NCBI RefSeq assembly: GCF_019703515.2
Contig: NC_059359.1
Span: 1,572,501 to 1,636,500, forward strand
DNA length: 64,000 nucleotides
Source of the DNA: Myxocyprinus asiaticus
Lineage: Eukaryota > Chordata > Actinopteri > Cypriniformes > Catostomidae
Direction of reading: 5' to 3'
Shown: positions 47,451 through 58,940 of the stretch, piece after piece
How the letters are laid out: every line of letters starts with the position of its first letter
Numbering within the stretch: the first letter of the stretch is position 1
Made by a program: the position numbers and the translations under genes
The notes under the pieces: generated by a model
Database searches by the model: none
The model's input: the letters and a program-made list of their open reading frames with translations, nothing else
What the model was told of the DNA's origin: nothing

Positions 47451-47475
47451 AAAATGGAAGTCCTTGATCGTTGCT

Positions 47476-48470
47476 CCACGTCGTGCTGTTTCTTAAGCAT
47501 CTCTAGCCACGTTTTTAAGACGTCGTGTCAAGTTAAAAAGAACGTAAACTTTTAAAAACTAATTTCGAGACACCTGTGTTCTGGACAATTTGTTGTGCTG
47601 CTTCCAAGAACTCATTCAGTTGTAACAGCCTCTTATAGACTGCATTACTGTTCCATGTCACTTTACAATGTTCTCTATGAATTGTTCCAAAGTTTCAGAT
47701 TAACAACATTTTAAAGAGCTGTACAGTCCACCATTGCTAACGAACAAAGTTGATTTCAGGAACTGGGCAAAAGCTGAATATGTAGCTGCCCAGATGAAAA
47801 TATTGTAATGTATAATAATGTGACTAAGTTATGTACAGTGTCTGGCTTGTTTCTAAGCAGCATTTATCAGTGGCGTTAGACACAGAAGAAAAAGAGTCAT
47901 ACTGGTTTGGAGTGAATGATGACAGAATTTTCCTATTTGTATGAACTTTTCCTGCAATTATAGTAATTTTATAGCTTCATCTCAGATGTTGATTTTTACC
48001 CATAAGCCATAAGCTCATAACAGATCAGTGTGAACAAGAAATGCTATTGGAATGACATCCTGTGTGGACTCTTTTGAGAGGGAATGAGAAAGTTAATTGG
48101 AAGGGCACAGGGGTGTACGGAAAGAGCATGAGGGGAATTAGAAGATCAGCTGCGACTGTGCAGGTGCGTCTCACACACACAAAGACAGTATTCTTTACTA
48201 GCAGTTCAGGGATCCTTACACAATCTTCTGATTAACTATAAACGTATTATTTTTTATCATTGGCCAGACAAACATGTAGTCCCACCCCAAACCCACACTA
48301 TTGAGTCAATGTTGCTCTGTTGGTTGCTCAAACAAACATGAATACTTTAAAAGCGTCAAAGTGTTTATGAATAGCTATAGTTCATTCTGCATATTTAAGC
48401 TAGGATAGGAAAGCATTTTAACATCACTTTAGAGTCAACTTAAAATCAAAATTGACCCTATTTTCTTTCT
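47476..48470. other. non-coding stretch, no gene seen
   Basis: No ORF and no repeat recognised. Ordinary intergenic composition. Confidence 0.5.
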
Positions 48471-49152
48471 TAAAGGAATAGTTCACCCAAAAATGAAAAT
48501 TCTCTCAATATTCACTTACCCTGATGCCATCCCACTATGTGTATGATTGTCTTTCTTCAGCAGAACACAAATGAAGATTTTTAGAAGATAGAGCTCTGTC
48601 AGGTCCTTATGATGGATATACATGGGTGTCGGCACTTTGACGGTCCAAAAGTCACATTTAGGCAGCATAAAAGTAATCCACACGACTCCAGTTGATCAAT
48701 GAATGTCTTGCGTATCGATAGGTTTATGTAAGAAAAAGTTGATAATGAAAACGTTTTTAACTTTAAATCGGTGCTTCCATCCGTGGCTCTAATGCGGTGT
48801 GAAATGGCCGAGCTCTCGCGTGACGTTCGTTCTGAATTCCCATGTGAACTCGCCGACACGCTTACGTCACGCTTTGCGTCAGCTGCTGGCAGGAGGCGGT
48901 TTTTAAAAGTTTATAACGTTTTAATTATCAATATATTTTTTACACAAACTCAGTAATTTGCTTTAGGAGACATTCATTGATCGACTGGAGTCTAGTGGAT
49001 TACTTTTATGCTGCCTAAATGTGACTTTTGGACCGTCAAAGTGCCAGCACCTGTGTAATTCCATTATAAGAACCTGACAGAGCTCTATCTTCTTCTAAAC
49101 ATCTGAGTGAATAATGAGAGAATTTCCATTTTTGGGTGAACTGTCCCTTTAA
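48471..49152. mobile_element. near-palindromic MITE with GC-rich loop
   Basis: Termini TTAAAGGAATAGTTCACCCAA and TTGGGTGAACTGTCCCTTTAA. The arms (about 48471-48771 and 48898-49152) are reverse complements over most of their length, including CTGTCAGGTCCTTAT, GGTCCAAAAGTCACATTTAG and TCCAGTTGATCAATGAATGT. The loop at 48772-48897 is GC-rich and contains TGACGTTC and TTACGTCA, which are CRE-like. No transposase. Confidence 0.8.
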
Positions 49153-50404
49153 TACATGTCTTTGATTTTATTGTGCATGATTCATTAGTGCGTGTTATTC
49201 CTAATTATTGTGTTATAAATGTTAGTGTCTTTGTAATCTTTCACAGTAAGACCATGAACATTCATTAAGTGTCCGTTCTGATTTCATGTTGACTTCAAAC
49301 CAGTATGTTTAAGCCTCTCTGTTTTATTATGGTAGAAGCCGAGTCACTTTCCAATTATTCTGAGAAAAAAGTGTCTACACAACGCAGTTTTCCTGCCAGT
49401 GCTAATGAGAACATAATAGTCCTTAGCGTTGCAGAATGATCCTGTTTTATCATTCTTAGAGCATCATCAAAAGCGTGTCATTAGCCCGGACGAACACTGA
49501 GGCTCTTGCAGATCAACCGCATGATATTCCGGCGTGTGAAAGTAATGAGTGGTCTTTGTCTTTAGAGAAGCAGAAACTGTTTCCTCCACTCAAACTCATG
49601 TTCCCTGCAGGCTCTATGAGAGAAACTGCGGCGGAAACGAAAACCTACTCCATTTCAGAAGCCCTGACGGGTTTTCACATGGATGTATGCAGGTTCTCGC
49701 GGGTCCTGCATTGTTGAGTGCAGCTGTGTTTATCGGTCCTGGGTGGATCAGCTGTTGTCTCTGAGCGCTTCACTTCACTTGTGAAGGTGTTTGCACTGCT
49801 CTGCTTTCACCTGTCAGAGTTCACAAGAGGAGCGGTCACTATAATGAACAGAACTGTGACCGCTCCCTGTTCAGATGAATGTGTTAGCATACAAAAGTTA
49901 CTATTATATATATAATATATATAATAATATATAATATTGCTGATATTAACTGGTGTTTTTACTTCAGGAACCAGATTATTCTCTGGGCATCAAGTGGCGA
50001 CCCAACATGGTACCAAACCCTTAACATGTATTTAATGTACTCTGAGTGTTATCTTCTTTTGCCTGGTGTAGTTTTGTTCATGGTTTTTTAGGAGGAGGGC
50101 ATGTTATACAACCTGTCCATGTTCACATCGGTCTAATCTGACTATCTTAAAGTGATAAAAATATACTGTACCAAAAGATAACAAAATACTTTGGAATAAA
50201 ATACCAAAATACTGTATAGTTTGTGTGGTGTAAGTAGTGTGTTGAAAGGGGATAAGAAGTCCCAGCGGGCAGATACTTTAATCATGAGGGGTGCTTTATT
50301 TTCACCAGAGTCAAGTGAGGTCACCACATAACTTTTGAAAATATAAAATAAAGTATAAAAAAATAAATAAAATAAAAAACACTTGGAAAAAATAAACAAA
50401 ATTA
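49153..50404. other. non-coding stretch, no recognised gene
   Basis: 49440-49900 has balanced composition and an 80-residue + strand ORF (49475-49717) without recognisable features. 49905-49940 is TA-rich. Nothing else is seen. Confidence 0.45.
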
Positions 50405-51356
50405 AAACTGCAAGCAGCTATGAACGGGCCCTCACACCCTGGTGCACATTGGGGCTGCTGTGCTGGGGTATGTCACTCCAATTGTTTTAGCATTTTTTAG
50501 AACTTAAATGTTGTTAAGAGTGTATCACAGTGTAAAACATGTCATTTCCTGTTGCCAGTAGGTGGCGCTATGACTATAACTGAATATTGGCATATAGAAG
50601 TGTTCAGGCCAGGACTCTTATAAAACATGTAAAGTTTGGAGCAGATTGGACATTTTATGTTTGAGTTATAACAACTTCCTGTTTCATGGCGAAACATTGA
50701 ACTTTGTCAGGCCGCCACGGACACGCCGTTCAAAGAAAACTCAAAAGCTTCGCAATTTAGCATCGCCAAGGCCGTTAAATTAGACTGACTGAATATGATG
50801 TTGATCTGATTAAATCTCTGGGAGGAGTTTGTTAAAGTACAAGACCTGGAATTGGCTGTTGCTAGTAGGTGGCGCTACGACTATAACTGAATATTGGCAA
50901 GTAGATGTATTCAGGCTGGGACTATTATCAAACGTGAAGTTTGAGGCAGATTGGACATTGTATGTATGAGTTATAAAAACTTCCTGTTTCATGGCGAAAC
51001 ATCGAAATTTTTCAGACCGTCACGGCCACGCCGTTCAAAGAAAACTCAAAAGCTTCGCAATTTAGCATCGCCAAGGCCTTTAGATTAGACTGACTGAATA
51101 TGATGTTGATCTGATTTAATCTCTAGGAGGAGTTTGTGAAAGTACGAGGCCTGGAAATGGCAAAAACTGAGCAAAAATTGAAGAGAAAAATCACAATTGC
51201 TGTGATTCCTGTTGGGTTTAGGATATGGTTCTAAGAGACTTTTTTGTACGTGTTGACATGCTACATATGCCTTCCGATTTTCTTAGGTGTAGGTGAAACG
51301 TGGCATGAGGGCTGCTTCGTTGAAATTCTGTAGGTGCCGCTATCGAGCCATTTTGC

Positions 51357-52502
51357 CAAAATTTACATTTACATTTATTCATTTGGCAGACACTTTTATC
51401 CAGAGCGACTTACAAGAGAGAAAAACATAAGCGAATCATCTTAGGAGACAGTGGTATGAAAAGTGCTGTATTACAAAGTATCACTAGCGTCATAATAGTA
51501 TTCAAAACAGAATAAAATGCAACAGAAATGTTATTTATTTATATATATATATATTTTTAATGACTGGTTAAGTGCTCATGGAAAAGATGTGTTTTTAGCC
51601 GTTTTTTGAAGACAGAAAGTGAGTCAGCTTCACGGATGGAGTTGGGAAGGACGTTCCACCAACGTGGTACGATGAAGCTGGAAGTCCGGGAAAGTGTTTT
51701 GGTGTCTCTTTGTGTTGGTACAACAAGGCGACGTTCCTTAGCCGACCGCAGGCTTCTAGTGGATGCGTAGCTCTGCATATATGATTTTAGGTGTGCTGGA
51801 GCAGACCCAGTGACTGTTCTGTATGCCAGCATCTGAGCCTTGAACTTGATACGTGCATCAGCCAGTGGAGAGAGACAAGGAGTGGTGTAACATGCACTCT
51901 CTTTGGTTCATTAAAGACCAGACGTGCTGCTGCATTCTGGATCATTTGGAGGGGCCTAGTTGCACATGCAGGGAGGCCTGCAATGAGAGCGTTACAGTAG
52001 TCCAGTCTAGAGATGACAAGTGACTGGACAAGCAGTTGTGTGGCATGTTCAGAGAGGAAGGGTCTTATCTTCCTGATATTGTAGAGTGTAAATCTATATG
52101 ATCTTGCGGTCTCTGAGATGTGGTCTGTGAAATTCAGTTGGTTATCGATGGTTACCCCTAGATTTCTGACCGATTTGGAAGGCGTTACTGTAGTTGCACC
52201 CAGCTGTGCGGTGATGTTGTGTTCAACAGCAGGGTTGGCTGGAAAGACAAAGAGTTCAGTCTTGGCTGGGTTGAGGTTGTCTTCAGTCTTGGCTGGGTTG
52301 CAGGTGGTGCTCCTTCATCCAGGCCGAGATGTCCACCAGGCAGGCAGAAATTCGAGCAGTCACTGTGGTGTCGTTGGGCTGGAAAGACAAGTAGAGTTGC
52401 ATGTCATCAGCGTAGCAGTGGTAAGAGAAACCATGTGCCTGAATGATGTGTCCCAGTGATGTTGTGTATATAGACAAGAGAAGTGGCCCAAGCACTGATC
52501 AC
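51357..52502 (-). mobile_element. 5'-truncated LINE with RT remnant
   Basis: The + strand starts with the 3' tail (TTTACATTTATTCATTTGGC, GAGCGACTTACA) and runs back through the C-terminal coding region into part of the RT domain. It ends abruptly at 52502 where the host repeat resumes (CACGGCGCTATGAC). Same family as 32096-32620. Confidence 0.8.
51557..52495 (-). pseudogene. LINE reverse transcriptase fragment, frameshifted
   Basis: Contains the RT catalytic block [10 protein letters not shown] (52283-52495, with LGPLLLSIY upstream), a middle part no longer in frame, and the C-terminal MLAYRTVTGSAPAHLKSYM ... FKKRLKTHLF (51557-51832). A 40-bp internal duplication of CTTGGCTGGGTTG is visible near 52260-52310. 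No endonuclease part. Non-functional. Confidence 0.8.
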
Positions 52503-53296
52503 GGCGCTATGACTATAACTGAATATTGGCACGTAGATGTATTCAGGCTGGGACTATTATCAAACATGTGAAGTTTGGGGCAGATTGGACATTGTATGTA
52601 TGAGTTTTAACAACTTCCTGTTTCATGGCGAAACATCGAACTTTGTCAGACCGTCCCGGCCACGCCGTGCAGTGAAAACTCAAAAGTTTCGCAATTTAGC
52701 ATCGCCAAGGTCTTTAGATTAGAATAACCAAATATGAAGTAGATCTGATGAAATCTCTAGGAGGAGTTTGTTAAAGTACGAGGCCTGGAAATGGCAAAAA
52801 CTGAGCAAAAATGTAAGAAAAAAATAAAAATGGCTGACTTCCTGTTGAGTTTAGGGCATGGGTCCAAGAGACATTTTTGTAGGTATTGGTATGTTACACA
52901 TTTGTGTAGGTGAAACGTAATGTAAAACACACATAGTTGAAAGTTTGTAAGTGGTGCTTTCGAGCCATTTTGCCACACTTAATTCTGAAACCCATATCGG
53001 ATGTAAATTTTCCCCGTTTCATGAGTTTTCGAGTATGTTTAGGCCCTCAAAAATGCGATTAATTTGGGAAAAAAATTAATAAATGCCTAGAAGAACAATA
53101 GGGTCCACCGAGAAGAACAATAGGGTCCTTGCACCATCGGCGCTCGGGCCCTAATAAAGTTGGCAAAATGCAAGGCAAAACTCAAACTGATCAACACTGG
53201 TATAGGCACATAGTTTTACAAGTGGGGAAACTCACAGCAATATTCCCGTCTACTCTCTTCCCCCTCCCCAGGCCAGAAAGAGCCCCTTTGTACGTT

Positions 53297-53612
53297 TGTG
53301 GCGAGCAGGGTGGGGCCGAGCGGCGTCTGGGCAGAGCGAGGCTGGGAAGATAATTGGTGAATGAGTTCCACCTGTGTGCAACACCGATCTCGCATTCTAG
53401 TGAAGGGCGGCGGGAGTATTTAAGGAGAGGAGACAGCGGCAGACTGGGAGACGCATGAAGCTGTGTGTGTGTGTTCGGCGTGTCTGTGGGGAAACAGCAC
53501 GTGAAGTTGTTTTATATTATGTTTAAGAAATACATGTAAATGTCTACGTGTTTGTCAAGCCGGTCCCGCATCATCCTTTCCCGAACTGTTACACTGGTGC
53601 CAAAACCCGGGA
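53297..53612 (+). mobile_element. LTR with adjoining primer-binding site
   Basis: TGTGGCGAGCAGGG at 53297 to GTTACA at 53593 would be an LTR of about 297 bp, with TATTTAAGG at 53418 as TATA-like box. It is followed at 53595-53612 by TGGTGCCAAAACCCGGGA, a typical tRNA primer-binding site of Gypsy-type or retroviral elements. Only a short internal part follows, without gag or pol. No matching second LTR is seen. Confidence 0.7.
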
Positions 53613-53724
53613 TTGGAGGAAGACACGCTGTCATGCAGTCCTCGCCGCTACCGTCTGCCAGGGGGCAGTGCAGCTGGCAGAGGACCATGTGGCAGCGTGG
53701 TCGGGGACCGGAGTTTTTTTCTTC

Positions 53725-53758
<34 letters not shown>

Positions 53759-53902
53759 CTCTCTATCTCTCGGGCTCTCCCGCTTTCTCTTTCCCTCTCT
53801 CCTCTCCCTCATCCTGCTCAGATTCCGAAAGGGCAACACCTCCCTTCCAGGAGGGGGGAGTAAGTCAGGCCAGAGATTTTCCCGGCCTGAATTGGGCATT
53901 GG
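53613..53902 (+). other. short internal LTR-element remnant with (CT)n
   Basis: After the PBS comes about 290 bp: ATTGGAGGAAGACACGCTGT, a (CT)n run at 53729-53757, and a purine run GGAGGGGGGAG (53850) that could be a polypurine tract. The ORFs here have no gag or pol domain. Confidence 0.5.
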
Positions 53903-54180
53903 AGGTATGTGACGAGGAGGAGGGCGTGGCCAGGCCGTAACGATGGACGCCCGGCACTGAATCAGCCCAATCAGCCGGGAGAGGGATAAAGAGGAGCCAG
54001 GGATGCCAGTTCGAGAGAGAGAGAGAGAGAGAGAGAGACGCACGCAGCAGTGTTCGTGTGTGTGTGCACTTTTGTGTTATGCTGGAAAGCAGTTTTATGT
54101 TGTGTTTTGTTTATTAAAAGTCTTTTTGGTTGTTAACCCAGTTCCTGCTTCCTCCTTTCCCAATGAACAAGAGGCTTGTC
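53903..54180 (+). mobile_element. second LTR-like sequence, different family
   Basis: TGTGACGAGGAGGAGGGCGT, CCAATCAGCCGGGAGAGGG then ATAAA, (GA)n at 54014-54038, and TTTATTAAAAGTC. It resembles 32621-32720 more than the LTR at 53297, so it is not the partner LTR. Probably a separate or recombined element. Confidence 0.5.
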
Positions 54181-56430
54181 TCATCCAACTACTCTAAACT
54201 GTCTAAACCATCCACTTGGAAAACAGTGAGATTAATGCCTTACATATAAATAATCCATAAAGTACACATTCACTAACAAACAAATGATCATTTACAAATT
54301 AGAAATCATATATTGACTCTGATTCATGTTCCCCCATCAGGAATTCCCCCATCATTATGCTTCAGCCACATCATCACAGTTTGATTGGAAGCTGTCAACA
54401 GTTGAACTTGAACCTGATTATATTGCCGTTGCCGCCATTTAAACAAAAGCAATAAACATATAGTTTGATTATTGAACTATATCACTTTGTGAAAGAGTTT
54501 ATTTTAAAATAAACACAATTTTTAAATATTAATAAAAAAGATATATAAATAAATAAGTATTGTTTCATATATTGTTTAATTTGTCTTATTTTTATTTATA
54601 TAAGAACATAATTTCTTTTAATAAAAATATAAATACTTATATATATATATTTGTTTAAATATCTGTTTTTAATTCTGTTTTCTGTTAATTCTGTTTTCTG
54701 TTAATTCTGTTTTTTAAATCTGTTTTTAATTCAGAAGTATTTTAATAAAAAATATATAAATTTTTATGGTTGTTTTATATTTTTAAATATTTGTTTTTAA
54801 TAAATTATTTATTTTAATTTTAATAAAAATATAGATTTTTGTATTTTTTTTTAATATTTACTTTAATAAAATATAAAAATTTTATAAAAATTTTATTTAA
54901 AAAATAGAATTATTTATTGCCTCTCAACATTTGTTTTAATAAAATATTAGTTTATTTAATAAAAAATATACATATTCATTGTTTTATCTATATTGTTTTT
55001 AATATATTTTAAATATTTGTTTTTAAAAAATATATTTGTTTTTTATTTTAAAGTTTTCAAAGTTTATTTTTCTTATCATTAATACGTCACTTTTTTAATA
55101 TTGATGTATTTTATGATATCGCTGTTGCAACCATTTCATAACAGCGATAAACTGGTTGTGACTTGTGCCTAAGAGCCCCTTACATTCAAATCACAATTTT
55201 TTTTTATCAGACAACAGATTGCAGAATTTTTGTAAGAAGACTTGTGTATGTGGGTCAAGTTTAGCTATCTTTGTTGGGATGATGAAAACACTGAGTGCAT
55301 TTACACGCTAATAACTACCAAAAATCTGCTTATTCCGAAAATCAGACAATGTAAGAAACTCTTATTTACACCTGTCTTGAAACCATCAGTTTATTTTCTT
55401 CTTTTGGTATCAAAACGTAAACAGTCATGCACACACCACTTGTGCGCACAGAATAAGCCGATAAGAATGCCGATAAAGCTGTTTGCATGCAGCGTGAAAT
55501 CGGGGTAATGGGCAAAAATCTACCTGAGCCGATCGTTTTTTGCTTACACCGTTATGACCTTCCCCCAATAAATGAAAACCATTTAAGGCATTTACCTGAC
55601 CTTACTTGTTTTTGGCTTATTAAGTATAACTGGTGTAAGATTGTACATATAAATGTGCTCAGTGTCTTAAATCGAAAAAATAACATCTTAATTAAAATCA
55701 TAAAATGCCAAGTAGGTGTATTTAAAGGTTAGAGAGTGGTAATTATAATTAGCTTAACTGTGTAATTGACAGTAGAAGTTGACGAGAAGTCGCCACCATG
55801 ATATATAAACAAACGTGTGTGTGGTTGTGTAATAGAAGCATATAATGACAGATATATTTGACAGTGTACTTTGGCTACTGTCCCATTTTCTTCCCCATTT
55901 TCTCAGTAAGATATCCAGCGCTTTCAAATGAACAGGTGTTTACTTCAATTCTTGTGTCCTGAGACGTTGAAGACACTCCCTCATGATGAGAAATGAGTAT
56001 CTAGGCAAACAGGTAATCGTATGAAGGAAGGGCCCCTGTCATTCAATCCGACACAGCCCAGCTATTTGCCCCTGGCCTGGGGTAACTCAACCTGCCCGTG
56101 CAGGGACCAGCCGGGCCCTCTGTCAAGCACCGGGGTCGAGGCCACGCTTCATTTGTGTTGTGAGAGCAGCTGTCAGGTCTCGGGTTTCAGGATATGATTA
56201 AAGCTACTCAAGATCTTCGTCTCCTACTTCCATCTCTCTGCACATCCACCCCGGAACCTTGTCTTTCCTCTTAAAAGCTGGTTTCAGTTCTTTGGAAGCT
56301 AGAGATAATTTAAGGTTTAGCACTCTCGCTGCACATAAAGACCATGTAATTTCCCTCAAGTATTTTTTTTTTTTTTTTGCTATGGTGCTTTTACCCTGCT
56401 ACCAAAGTCACAATTTTGACTTTTATTTTT
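54181..56430. other. AT-rich and intergenic stretch, no gene seen
   Basis: 54480-55090 is low-complexity (TTTTAATAAAAATAT, TTGTTTTTAA words). 55240-55740 has fragments that resemble fish MITEs (TGCATTTACACGC, AAATCGGGGTAATG). 55900-56250 is GC-richer and balanced (CCCGTGCAGGGACCAGCCGGG) and might be a conserved non-coding element. No ORF with recognisable features. Confidence 0.45.
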
Positions 56431-58940
56431 ACAATTGCAACTTTATAACTTATATATATATATAGTCACAGTTGCATGACATAAACTCGCAAATTGTGTC
56501 TTATCTCGGAATTGCAAGTTTATATCATTCTATTGCAACTTATTTTTATTGCAATTGCGAGTTTATATCAATCGGTTGCAACTTTTCTTGCAATTGCAAA
56601 TTTATATAACGTAATTGCGACTTAATATATCGGAATTTGCGAGTTTATATCACGCACTTGTGACTTATTTCTTGCAATTTCAAGTTTATTTCATGCAGTT
56701 GTGACTTTATATTTCGTAATTGCGAGTTTATATCCTGCATATGCAACATTTTTCTTGCAATTGTGAGTTTATATCACGCGAGTGCAACTTTGTGTTTCGA
56801 AATTGTGAGTTTATGTCACGCAATTACGACTTTATATATCAAAATTGTGAGTTTATATCATGCAATTGCGACTTCTTGCTATTGCGAGTTTATGTAATGC
56901 AAGTGCAACTTTATAATTCATAATTGCAAGTTTATATCACGCAATTACGACTTTATATCGAAATTGTGAGTTTATATCATTCAATTGCAACTTTATAATT
57001 CATAATTGTGAGTTTACATCACGCAATTGCAACTTTATATCGAAATTATGAGTATATATCACATACAATTGCGACTTTATATTGAAATTGTGAGTTTATA
57101 TCACACAGTTGCAATTTTGTTTGGCAATTGCAAGTTTATATCATGCAATTGTGACTTTTTCTTGCAATTGCGACTTTATAATTCGTAACTGCAAGTTTAT
57201 ATCACGCAATTACAACTTTATATTGAAATTGTGAGTTTATATCACACAATTGCAACTTTATGTTTCGCAATTGCGAGTTTATATCATGTAATTGCAACTT
57301 TTTCTTGCACTAGCGAGTTTATATCATGCCATTGCAACTTTATATCAAAATTGTGAGTTTATTTCAAGCAATTGCGACTTCTTGCTACTGCGAGTTTACA
57401 TCACACAGTTGCGACTTTATATAGATATTATTTGTTTATATCACATACAGTTGAGACTTTATATCACACAATTGCAACTTTTTTCTTGCAATAGCGAGTT
57501 TATATCTTGGAATTGCAAGTTTATATTGTGCAATTGCGACTTTTTTTGCAATTGCGACTTTATAATTCATAATTGCAAGTTTATGTCACGCAATTACGAC
57601 TTTATATCGAAACTGTGAGTTTATATCAAGCAATTGCAACTTCTTGCTGTTGCGAGTTTATATCATGCAATTGCGACTTTTTTTGCAATTGCGACTTTAT
57701 AATTCGTAATTGCAAGTTTACATCACGCAATTGTGACTTTATATCGAAATTGTGTGTTTATATCACACAATTGCAACTTTATGTTTCGCAATTGCAAGTT
57801 TATATCAGTCAATTGCGACTTTATAGCTCGGAATAGCTCATTTATATCACGCAACTGCAACTTTTTCTTGCAACTGCGACATCATATCTCGGATATGCAA
57901 GTTTATATCATGCAGTTGTGACTTTATAATTCGTAATTGTGAGTTTACATCACGTAATTGCGACTTCATATCGAAATAATTAGTTTATATCATACAATTG
58001 TGACTTTATATTGAAATTGCGAAAGTATATCATGCAATTGTGAATTTTTATTTCTTTAAATAAATGTTACGTTTCTGTCAGTCATTTGGGACTTTATATC
58101 TCGGAATAGCGAGTTTATATCTTGCAATTGCGACTTTTATATCTTGGAATAGCGAGTTTATTTCACGCAATTGCAACTTTTTTTCTTGCAATTGTCTCGC
58201 AATTGCAAGTTTTATATCATGCCATTGCAACTTTATATCTGGGATGTGCAAGTTTATATCATGCAATTGAGACTTTTTTCTTACAATTGTGAGTTTATAT
58301 CAGTCAGTTGCGACTTTATATCTCGGAATAATGAGTTTATATCACGCAACTGCAATTTTTGTCTTGCAGTTGAGAGTTTATATCATGCAACTGCGACTTT
58401 ATGTCAGAATTGTGAGTTTATATTATGCATTTGCGACTTTGTCTCGGAATTGCAAGTTTATATCATGTAATTGCAACTTTTTTCTTGTAATAGTGAATTT
58501 ATATCTTGGAATTGCTAGTTTATAACATGCAACTGTGACTTTATATCAGAATTGCAAGTTTATATCACGTAACTGCATTTTTTTTTTTTTTTTTTTTTTG
58601 CAACTGAGAGTTTATATCATGCAACTGCAACTTTATATCAGAATTGCAAGTTTAAATTACGCAATTGTGACTTTATATCTTGGAAGTGCAAGTGTATATC
58701 ATTCAATTGTGACTTTTTTCTTGCAATTGCGAGTTTATGTCAGTCAATTGGGACTTTATATCTCAGAATAGTGAGTTTATGTCATGCAACTGTGATTTTA
58801 TATCAGAATCACGAGTTTATATTACACAGTTGCGACTATGTCTCGGATTTGCGATTTTATTTCACGCAATTGCAACTTCCGATACAAACTCGCAATTTGG
58901 AGAAATAAAATCACAATTGTGAGATAAAATGTCAAAATGA
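56431..58940. repeat. 40-45-bp minisatellite, about 2.5 kb
   Basis: A degenerate array of GCGAGTTTATATCACGCAAT and TGCGACTTTATATCTCGGAA halves. Neighbouring AGTTTAT words lie 40 bases apart at 57194 and 57234 and up to about 46 elsewhere. Each unit contains the self-complementary word GCAATTGC. The many short ORFs (YITQLRLYI) are repeat translation. Poly-T interruptions occur at 58569-58589. Confidence 0.95.

Larger units (their letters stand above)
42935..47475. repeat. 68/69-bp satellite array, interrupted
   Basis: Unit with TACGTAAACATGCACTAAAC, GGCGTCTTTGACCGTTGTGC, CACGTCTCGCTGTTTTAAAT. From 44168 to about 46800 the period is 68 bp, with occasional 57-bp units lacking TTGTTTTCTACG. From about 46800 to 47330 the units are 69 bp and diverged (AATTGCTTCCCTGCG, GCGCCGCATCTC). 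Four diverged units lie at 42935-43187 before an insertion. A 397-bp block is repeated at least twice (44221 and 44618). Confidence 0.95.
50405..53155. mobile_element. dispersed repeat with three internal tandem units, split by a LINE
   Basis: Units beginning GGCGCTATGACTATAACTGA occur at about 50564, 50870 and 52503. Each contains TTGGACATTTTATGT/TTGGACATTGTATGT, AACTTCCTGTTTCATGGCG, and GCAATTTAGCATCGCCAAGG. The block starts near CAAGCAGCTATGAACGGGCC and ends GCACCATCGGCGCTCGGGCCC, whose outer strings GGGCC are complementary. A LINE fragment at 51357-52502 separates units 2 and 3. No protein of its own. Likely a non-autonomous DNA transposon. Confidence 0.65.

Noticed and set aside
49475..49717. 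80-residue ORF in balanced-composition DNA
   Set aside because: No domain or homology recognised, and an overlapping ORF in another frame is equally long.
56431..58940. CRISPR array, suggested by regularly spaced short palindromic repeats
   Set aside because: The spacers are not unique, the whole unit is tandem and degenerate, and the context is a vertebrate genome without cas genes.
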